From: Pseudomonadota bacterium
GTDB lineage: Bacteria > Pseudomonadota > Gammaproteobacteria > Burkholderiales > SG8-39
Assembly: GCA_021848555.1 (NCBI GenBank)
Contig: JAJZUN010000163.1
Location: forward strand, 1-6,544
Length of the DNA stretch: 6,544 nt
Direction: 5' to 3'
The notes beneath the pieces were generated by a model. It was not told the origin of the DNA. It made no database searches and saw nothing but the letters and a program-made list of their open reading frames with translations. A program made the position numbers and the translations under genes. How positions within the stretch are numbered: the stretch's first letter is position 1; each line of letters starts with the position of its first letter. This document shows, piece by piece, positions 1-4,194 of the stretch.

Positions 1-618
1 CCGATCTGCCTCCATCGCCAGGCACATGGCATTGCGCATGTCCTGCAGCGTGTCCACGGGCGGCACCGGGAAGTAACCGCCTTTCACCGGCGCGCGGTGC
101 GCCATGTTGCCGCCTTCATATTCCTTGCCCGTGGACCAGGGGGCTTCTTCGGATTCGATTTTCACGAAACAGCCGGACATGTCCACGTTCCAGGTCACCG
201 AATCGAAAACGAAGAACTCGGGCTCGGGACCAAAGTAGGCGGTGTCGCCCAGGCCGGTGGATTTGAGATAAGCCTCCGCGCGTTTCGCGATCGAGCGCGG
301 GTCGCGATCATAACCCTTGCCGTCGGAAGGCTCGATCACGTCGCAAGTGATATTGAGCACGGTTTCGTCGGTGAACGGGTCCAGGCGCGCGGTATCGGCT
401 TCGGGCATCAGCAGCATGTCCGAGGCCTCTATCCCCTTCCAGCCGGCGATAGACGAACCGTCGAAAGCGTGGCCGTCTTCGAATTTGTCCATGGTGAACT
501 GCTTGGCGGGAACCGATACATGTTGTTCCTTGCCTTTGGTGTCGGTGAAACGCAGATCGACGAACTTCACCTCCTTGTCCTTGATCTGCTTCAATACGTC
601 GGCTGGGGACAGAGCCAT
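1..618 (-). CDS. glnA: Glutamine synthetase type I, N-terminal part (cut by window edge)
   Basis: Glutamine synthetase makes glutamine from glutamate, ammonia and ATP in the cytoplasm and is the main ammonia-assimilating enzyme. Only the first 206 codons are present; the family is about 470 residues, so the C-terminal half lies beyond position 1. The translation shows hallmark stretches: [18 protein letters not shown] near residues 17-34, [12 protein letters not shown] near 53-64, [20 protein letters not shown] (the first glutamates of the metal site) and [12 protein letters not shown] near the cut end. This matches proteobacterial GlnA of the GSI-beta type closely. The start is the ATG at 618-616, preceded by a strong GAGGAG ribosome site with suitable spacing. 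The gene is divergent from the rhodanese gene and has a sigma-54 type promoter with NtrC-like sites upstream, so nitrogen-controlled expression is expected. The tyrosine adenylylation site of the family is outside the window. Confidence 0.97.
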   Translation of the reverse strand, partial: MALSPADVLKQIKDKEVKFVDLRFTDTKGKEQHVSVPAKQFTMDKFEDGHAFDGSSIAGWKGIEASDMLLMPEADTARLDPFTDETVLNITCDVIEPSDGKGYDRDPRSIAKRAEAYLKSTGLGDTAYFGPEPEFFVFDSVTWNVDMSGCFVKIESEEAPWSTGKEYEGGNMAHRAPVKGGYFPVPPVDTLQDMRNAMCLAMEADR

Positions 619-675
619 TTATATCTCCTCGAAAAGCGGTTAATGACAATAGATAGGGGAAAACGGAGGGTATAC

Positions 676-691
676 AGCAGAAAACATGCCA
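676..691 (-). promoter_or_regulatory. Sigma-54 (RpoN) promoter of glnA
   Basis: Read on the minus strand the site is TGGCATG-TTTT-CTGCT, against the consensus TGGCACG-N4-TTGCW. The invariant GG and GC doublets have the exact spacing (GG at 690-689, GC at 678-677). The predicted start of transcription is near 665, giving a leader of about 47 bases before the glnA ATG. Two NtrC-like dyads lie about 100 and 130 bases further upstream, which supports the call. The two mismatches are C to T in the -24 box and T to C in the -12 box. Confidence 0.72.
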
Positions 692-756
692 TCCGACGAA
701 ATGCGAGCAGAGCATTGTGCCATAAGAAAAGTCGGCTTGCGAATAGGCGCAGAAAC

Positions 757-771
757 GCTCCTTTATAGTGC
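757..771. promoter_or_regulatory. NtrC-like enhancer site, proximal
   Basis: GCTC-N7-GTGC differs by one base from the NtrC dyad GCAC-N7-GTGC known from enteric glnA. Its centre (764) lies about 99 bases upstream of the predicted sigma-54 start and exactly 30 bases, about three helical turns, from the better second site. Alone it would be weak; position and phasing make it credible. Confidence 0.5.
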
Positions 772-786
772 AAATAGCTATTTTCC

Positions 787-801
787 GCACCGATATTGTG
801 C
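787..801. promoter_or_regulatory. NtrC-like enhancer site, distal
   Basis: GCACCGATATTGTGC is a full GCAC-N7-GTGC dyad with an AT-rich centre, the form bound by NtrC upstream of enteric glnA. Its centre (794) is about 129 bases upstream of the predicted sigma-54 start of glnA. It is also about 80 bases upstream of the divergent rhodanese start codon, so an effect on that gene is possible. Confidence 0.62.
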
Positions 802-880
802 GCGCCCACCCCGATGCGCATATCCATCTTCCGGCTTCAGCCGTATACTCCCGATCCCAATTGTTTAGAAACAGGTCTCC

Positions 881-1333
881 ATGGACAACCCCGACGCAAT
901 TCTCGCCCGGGCGCGCGCGCGCGCGCAGCAAATGAGCCTGCCCTATGCCGGCGCATTGCTTCCGGAAGAGGCGCATGCGCTGCTGCAAAGTTTACCCGAA
1001 GCCAAACTAGTCGATGTGCGCACCCGCGCCGAACTGGAATGGGTGGGCCGGGTCCCCGGAAGCCTGGCGGTCGAATGGAATACCTGGCCCGGCGGCGGGC
1101 GCAATCCCAATTTCGTCGCGGAATTCGAAACCTTGGTCGGCAAGGACATGATTGCCCTGTTCCTGTGCCGCAGCGGCGTGCGCTCGCACCACGCCGCCAT
1201 CGCCGTGACCAAAGCCGGCCACGGCCAGGCCTACAATGTGTTGCAGGGCTTCGAGGGCGACAAGGACCAGAACGGTCAGCGCAACATCTTGGGCGGATGG
1301 CGCGCCGCAGGACTGCCCTGGACGCAAAATTGA
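881..1333 (+). CDS. Single-domain rhodanese-like protein
   Basis: This is a 150-residue cytoplasmic protein of the rhodanese (sulfurtransferase) fold, with no signal peptide or membrane segment. The active loop is CRSGVR at residues 96-101. Its cysteine (Cys96) is where the family carries the persulfide, and the six-residue loop is typical of sulfurtransferases rather than Cdc25-like phosphatases. An earlier family motif, VDVRTRAELEWVGRVPGS, spans about 44-61, and the C-terminal GGWRAAGLPW is also typical. The expected activity is sulfur transfer from a donor such as thiosulfate to a thiol acceptor; the physiological acceptor is unknown. The ATG at 881 is chosen because the domain needs most of the N-terminus. 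Its ribosome site is weak (AGG about 7 bases upstream). A second ATG at 932 has no better site. Residues 9-15 are an Ala-Arg run encoded by a GC repeat. The gene is divergent from glnA and shares its control region. Confidence 0.9.
   Translation: MDNPDAILARARARAQQMSLPYAGALLPEEAHALLQSLPEAKLVDVRTRAELEWVGRVPGSLAVEWNTWPGGGRNPNFVAEFETLVGKDMIALFLCRSGVRSHHAAIAVTKAGHGQAYNVLQGFEGDKDQNGQRNILGGWRAAGLPWTQN
911..926 (+). repeat. (GC)8 dinucleotide tract inside the rhodanese gene
   Basis: Sixteen bases of perfect GC alternation, extended by a G at 910, encode the Ala-Arg run near the N-terminus of the rhodanese. Such a tract can adopt Z-DNA and can slip during replication; a change of one unit would shift the frame. 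The repeat is seen directly; variability is inference. Confidence 0.85.
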
Positions 1334-1372
1334 CTCGGACGTGACGAGTAGCGGCTAAGAATTCGTTTCAAA

Positions 1373-1442
1373 ATGAGGGGATATCCTCCGAGGGGACTTT
1401 CCCCTCAAGGGGGATCGAGACTTTCAGGGCGCCTCCCCTCAT
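1373..1442. repeat. Nested GAGGGG/CCCCTC palindromes in the convergent intergenic region
   Basis: An outer stem pairs ATGAGGGG (1373-1380) with CCCCTCAT (1435-1442). Inside it a tight hairpin pairs GAGGGGA (1390-1396) with TCCCCTC (1400-1406) around a 3-base loop. The four GAGGGG/CCCCTC units can also pair in other combinations. The block lies 40 bases after the rhodanese stop and 111 bases beyond the stop of the converging NTF2-like gene, so it may end transcription from one or both sides. No good T-run follows the inner hairpin on either strand; on the minus strand the outer stem is followed by a short TTT. It could equally be a REP-like dispersed element. Confidence 0.55.
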
Positions 1443-1459
1443 ACTTCCCTATATTGGCT

Positions 1460-1483
1460 CGTTGCAAAACGCATTTTGCAACG
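1460..1483. repeat. 24-bp palindrome with 10-bp perfect arms
   Basis: CGTTGCAAAA pairs perfectly with TTTTGCAACG around the 4-base loop CGCA. Further wobble pairs extend the stem outwards. It lies between the convergent rhodanese and NTF2-like genes, about 70 bases beyond the stop of the latter. It may be a bidirectional transcription end, because the arm on each strand carries four Ts, although these are inside the stem rather than after it. It could also be a protein-binding dyad or a dispersed repeat unit. The structure is certain; the role is not. Confidence 0.6.
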
Positions 1484-1552
1484 GGTTCTAAGGCGCCGCG
1501 GCGACGCTAGGCGCAGGCCACCGTCGGCACACCAAATCACATGCGCGCCAGA

Positions 1553-1954
1553 TTACAGCGGCACCAGCCCCGCGCGATCCAGAAGGATTTCGGCACTGTC
1601 GTTCCAGACTGACATTTTCACTATTTTTCCGTGGGCGAGTACATAGCGGTCCACATAGCGGTTGCCCTCGAACGGCGTTCCGTCCGGCCACTCTCCGTAC
1701 AGGGTGCCGATGTTGTAGACTACGGTTTCTTCCGCTGTCCCGCCTGCAACGACTTCGGTGCGCTCGAATTTTTTCTTTACCCACTTGTAGCGCCCCTTGT
1801 TGAACGCCGACGCCTCAGCCGGGTCTTTCATTTTGCGACCCCCGGTGAAGGTGATGTCGAAGTTCGGCCCAACGAAGGCCTTGGCTGCTACCGGGTCCGG
1901 AATCATGTGCGCGGTGAGGTAGGCCTCGACGATTTCTGCAGGACTGGAAGGCAT
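1553..1954 (-). CDS. NTF2/SnoaL-like small protein of unknown function
   Basis: This 133-residue protein has features of the NTF2-like (SnoaL) cone fold: an N-terminal helix with PAEIVEAYLTAH (residues 5-16), DPVAAKAFVGPNFDITFTGG (20-39), and a C-terminal strand pattern NRYVDRYVLAHGKIVKMSVW (98-117) followed by NDSAEILLDRAGL. The fold serves both as a small-molecule enzyme (isomerase, hydrolase, cyclase) and as a non-catalytic binding module, so the substrate cannot be given. The start at 1954 is preferred over GTG 2017 or ATG 2011. The longer forms add about 20 hydrophobic residues outside the fold, lack a ribosome site, and would begin within the sigma-54 promoter of the neighbouring operon. 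The ribosome site at 1954 is itself weak (AGAAAG). The gene is divergent from the transporter operon, with 114 bases between start codons. Confidence 0.82.
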   Translation of the reverse strand: MPSSPAEIVEAYLTAHMIPDPVAAKAFVGPNFDITFTGGRKMKDPAEASAFNKGRYKWVKKKFERTEVVAGGTAEETVVYNIGTLYGEWPDGTPFEGNRYVDRYVLAHGKIVKMSVWNDSAEILLDRAGLVPL

Positions 1955-2011
1955 GGTGAACTTTCTGTAAGTGAAAGCGAGAATTGTAGCAAGGAGCGGA
2001 CCGAAGAGCAT

Positions 2012-2027
2012 TGGCACACAGCTTGCT
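2012..2027 (+). promoter_or_regulatory. Sigma-54 (RpoN) promoter of the transporter operon
   Basis: TGGCACA-CAGC-TTGCT matches the sigma-54 consensus TGGCACG-N4-TTGCW at all positions but one. GG (2013-2014) and GC (2025-2026) are correctly spaced. The predicted transcription start is near 2038, about 31 bases before the binding-protein ATG at 2069. The activator is not identified: no GCAC-N7-GTGC dyad is visible in the expected zone, which falls inside the 5' end of the NTF2-like gene. A short dyad, CTTTC-N7-GAAAG at 1961-1977, centred about 69 bases upstream of the start, is a weak candidate site. Confidence 0.78.
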
Positions 2028-2068
2028 TGAGAATTTGTATATTTCTACAACCACATGGAGCACAAGAC

Positions 2069-3259
2069 ATGATCGCAGACAAGATTCCTTTCGCCGCCCG
2101 CCGAGGCTTCCTCGTGTTCAGCGCTGCGCTCGGGCTGGCGTTGGCGCTGCCCGCGCAGGCGCAGGAGACCATCAAGATCGGCCTGGTCACCGCTCTCTCC
2201 GGGCAATCCGCGCGAGCCGGTGAAGCCATCACCCGCGGGCTGAGCATCGCCATAGACGAATTGAACGCCAAGGGTGGCGTTCTGGGGCGCAAGTTCGAAC
2301 TGGTCCGCCGCGACGACGAAGCGACGCCGGCAAAAGGCGTGATCGCCGCACGCGAGTTGATATTCAAGGAAAAGGTCACTGTGCTGTTCGGCGGCCTGGA
2401 CACCCCGGTGTCTATGGCCATAGTGCCCATAGTCAACGCGGAGAAAGTGCCGTTCATGGGACCCTGGGCCGCCGGCACGGCGATCACCCAGAATAAAGCC
2501 AATCCCAATTTTGTGTTCCGCGTCTCGGCCGTGGACGAGATCGTCGACAAAGCCATGCTGCAATACGCGCAGAAGAATTTCAATTCGAAGAAACCGGGGA
2601 TGATCCTGATCAACAACCCCTGGGGCGAATCGAACGAGAAGGGCCTTAGTGCCGCGCTCGCCGCCAAAAGCATCAAGGCTGCCGGCATAGAAAAATTCGA
2701 AAACAACGACGTCGATGTGGTGCCGCAACTCACCCGCCTGAAGGAGGCCGGCGCCGATACCCTGTTCCTGGTCGGCAATGTCGGGCCGTCTTCGCAGGTG
2801 GTCAAGTCGCTGGACCGCATGGGCTGGCAAGTGCCTATCGTTTCGCACTGGGGACCCGCAGGCGGCCGCTTCACCGAACTCGCCGGCCCGAGCGCGAAAA
2901 ACGTGCATTTCATACAAACCTACAGTTTCTTCGGCAAGCAGTCGCCCGTAGGCAAAAAAGTGCTCAAGGCACTGATGGCCAAGTACCCGGACATCAAAGG
3001 CCCGGGCGACGTAACGCCGGCCGTCGGTGTGGCCAATGCCTACGATGCCATGCATTTGGTGGCCGCGGCGATTCAGAAAGCCGGCGGCACTGGCGGCGAT
3101 GCCGTGCGGCAGGGTTTCTACAAGATCGACAGCTACGACGGCCTGATCAAGAAATACACCAAGCCGTTCACGCCGGATGTCCACGACGCAGTCAACGAGA
3201 ATGACTATGTCTGGACGCATTTCATCGACAATCAGATTCTTCCGGTAGCGATGAAATAG
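2069..3259 (+). CDS. Periplasmic substrate-binding protein of a HAAT (Leu/Ile/Val-type) ABC transporter
   Basis: This is a 396-residue type I solute-binding protein (Peripla_BP_6 / LivJ-LivK class) that captures the substrate in the periplasm and hands it to the LivH/LivM channel. Residues 1-31 form a signal peptide: a basic part with RRGFLVF (11-17), a hydrophobic core and the cleavage motif AQA before Gln32. The mature protein opens with TIKIGLVTALSGQSARAGE and continues with AIDELNAKGGVLGRK and ELVRRDDEATP, the usual first lobe of the family. AVGVANAYDAMHLVAAAIQKAGG is the usual late helix. No cysteine is visible, so it is not a lipoprotein and lacks the disulfide of E. coli LivJ. The ATG at 2069 follows GGAG (2057-2060) by 8 bases and begins directly with the signal peptide. 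It is the first gene of the operon, downstream of a sigma-54 promoter. The ligand may be a branched-chain or other amino acid, an amide or an aromatic acid; the sequence does not decide. Confidence 0.92.
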   Translation: MIADKIPFAARRGFLVFSAALGLALALPAQAQETIKIGLVTALSGQSARAGEAITRGLSIAIDELNAKGGVLGRKFELVRRDDEATPAKGVIAARELIFKEKVTVLFGGLDTPVSMAIVPIVNAEKVPFMGPWAAGTAITQNKANPNFVFRVSAVDEIVDKAMLQYAQKNFNSKKPGMILINNPWGESNEKGLSAALAAKSIKAAGIEKFENNDVDVVPQLTRLKEAGADTLFLVGNVGPSSQVVKSLDRMGWQVPIVSHWGPAGGRFTELAGPSAKNVHFIQTYSFFGKQSPVGKKVLKALMAKYPDIKGPGDVTPAVGVANAYDAMHLVAAAIQKAGGTGGDAVRQGFYKIDSYDGLIKKYTKPFTPDVHDAVNENDYVWTHFIDNQILPVAMK

Positions 3260-3273
3260 CCCCGCCGCGGGCT
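3258..3273 (+). other. Small stem-loop at the end of the binding-protein gene
   Basis: AGCCC (3258-3262) pairs with GGGCT (3269-3273) around a 6-base loop and overlaps the stop codon. It is the first of two GC-rich stems between the binding-protein and permease genes. It is weak alone and is listed because it stacks in tandem with the much stronger second stem. Confidence 0.35.
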
Positions 3274-3283
3274 CAGTGAATTA

Positions 3284-3303
3284 CCCGCCCCGGCAGGGGC
3301 GGG
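3284..3303 (+). promoter_or_regulatory. Strong intercistronic hairpin between binding protein and LivH
   Basis: CCCGCCCC (3284-3291) and GGGGCGGG (3296-3303) form a perfect 8-bp GC stem around a GGCA loop. No T-run follows, so it is not a standard terminator. In operons of this type a hairpin after the binding-protein gene commonly protects its mRNA or limits read-through, so that binding protein exceeds membrane subunits. The best ribosome-site candidate of livH, GGGAG (3301-3305), shares bases with the 3' arm, so folding could also lower LivH translation. Confidence 0.7.
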
Positions 3304-3318
3304 AGCGGCCCGACTGCC

Positions 3319-4194
3319 ATGCTAGTTACCTCCGCTTTAATCTCGGGCCTGGGCCTGGGCAGCATGTACGGCCTGCTCGCGCTGGGCTTTTACATCACCT
3401 ATTCGGTTTCGAACACGGTGAATTTTTCCCAGGGCAGCTCGATGATGCTGGGCGCGGTGTTCGCCTATGCCTTCGCGGTCAAGCTGGGCTGGCCCCTGCC
3501 CTTGGCCGCCGTCGCGTCGCTGGCCCTGTGCGCGGTGTACGGCATCGTGGTCGAGTGGCTGGCCATACGGCCGTTTGCGCGACGTGGCTCCAACGCCTGG
3601 CTGATGGCGACCGTAGCCATCGGCATCGTCGCCGACAACCTCGTATTGTTCACCTTTGGCAAGGAGCCGCGCGGCTTTCCCATGCCGGCCGAGCTGGCCG
3701 GCTCGATACAGGTCTTCGGCGTCGGCGTCTCGCCACTGCAGCTGGCGATTCCGGTCGCGGGACTGGCCATGGCGGGACTGCTGCATGCATTCTCGCGCCG
3801 CACGCGTCTGGGCAAGGCTCTGCTTGCGGTAGTGCAGAACCGCGATGCCGCGAGCCTGATGGGCATCAACGTCGGACTGGCGATCACGGCCGCATTTGCG
3901 GTATCGACCGTGTTCGCCGGCGCCGCCGGCATTCTCATTGCTCCATTGTTCAACGTGCACTCGGACATGGGCACGCTGTTCGGACTGAAGGCCTTTGCCG
4001 TCGCCATACTCGGCGGCATTACCAGCGCCTGGGGGGTGATGCTCGCCGGTCTGCTGTTCGGCGTGATCGAAGCCCTGGTCACCGCCCTGCTCGGTTCGAG
4101 CTACACCCAGATCGTCAGCTTTACCCTGGTGATCGTCGCGCTCGCCCTCAGGCCCAACGGCCTGTTCGGACGCGCCGAAGTGAAGAAAGTATGA
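3319..4194 (+). CDS. livH: LivH-type permease of a HAAT ABC transporter
   Basis: This 291-residue inner-membrane permease is one of the two channel subunits of a branched-chain amino acid type importer. It is hydrophobic throughout, with about eight membrane segments. LivH marks are VNFSQGSSMMLGA (34-46, matching the INFAHGEFMMLGA region of the family), the cytoplasmic coupling loop TRLGKALLAVVQNRDAASLMGI (about 162-183), LKAFAVAILGGITSAWGVMLAG (about 223-244) and the C-terminal ALRPNGLFGR (276-285). Length is normal for the family. The ATG at 3319 is the only start that keeps the first membrane segment. Its GGGAG ribosome site is 13 bases away and overlaps a hairpin arm, so initiation may be weak. 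Its stop codon overlaps the next start as ATGA (4191-4194), which implies coupled translation with the fused LivM-LivG-LivF protein. Substrate specificity cannot be derived from it. Confidence 0.93.
   Translation: MLVTSALISGLGLGSMYGLLALGFYITYSVSNTVNFSQGSSMMLGAVFAYAFAVKLGWPLPLAAVASLALCAVYGIVVEWLAIRPFARRGSNAWLMATVAIGIVADNLVLFTFGKEPRGFPMPAELAGSIQVFGVGVSPLQLAIPVAGLAMAGLLHAFSRRTRLGKALLAVVQNRDAASLMGINVGLAITAAFAVSTVFAGAAGILIAPLFNVHSDMGTLFGLKAFAVAILGGITSAWGVMLAGLLFGVIEALVTALLGSSYTQIVSFTLVIVALALRPNGLFGRAEVKKV

Noticed and set aside
706..722. A second sigma-54-like site facing glnA (TGGCAC...CTGCT on the minus strand).
   Set aside because: The GG and GC doublets are one base too far apart, whereas the site at 676-691 has exact spacing.
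97..768. Open frames on the strand opposite glnA.
   Set aside because: They are shadows of the glnA coding frame; they cross its promoter and show no known family motif.
844..849. TATACT as a -10 box for the rhodanese gene.
   Set aside because: No recognisable -35 box lies 16-18 bases upstream and there is no extended -10, so it is too weak to annotate.
1350..1500. Integron attC-like site formed by the palindromes between the rhodanese and NTF2-like genes.
   Set aside because: The required RYYYAAC and GTTRRRY core sites are not present at matching ends, and no integrase or cassette array is seen.
1955..2017. Longer NTF2-like protein starting at GTG 2017 or ATG 2011.
   Set aside because: There is no ribosome site, the added residues lie outside the fold, and the start would overlap the opposite-facing sigma-54 promoter. 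ATG 1954 is preferred.
2027..2051. Sigma-70 promoter combinations such as TTGCTT with TACAAC before the binding-protein gene.
   Set aside because: Both boxes match poorly and overlap the far better sigma-54 promoter.
2045..3220. Long open frame antisense to the binding-protein gene.
   Set aside because: GC-rich codon bias produces long antisense frames. The plus frame has a signal peptide and clear family motifs, and the antisense product shows none.
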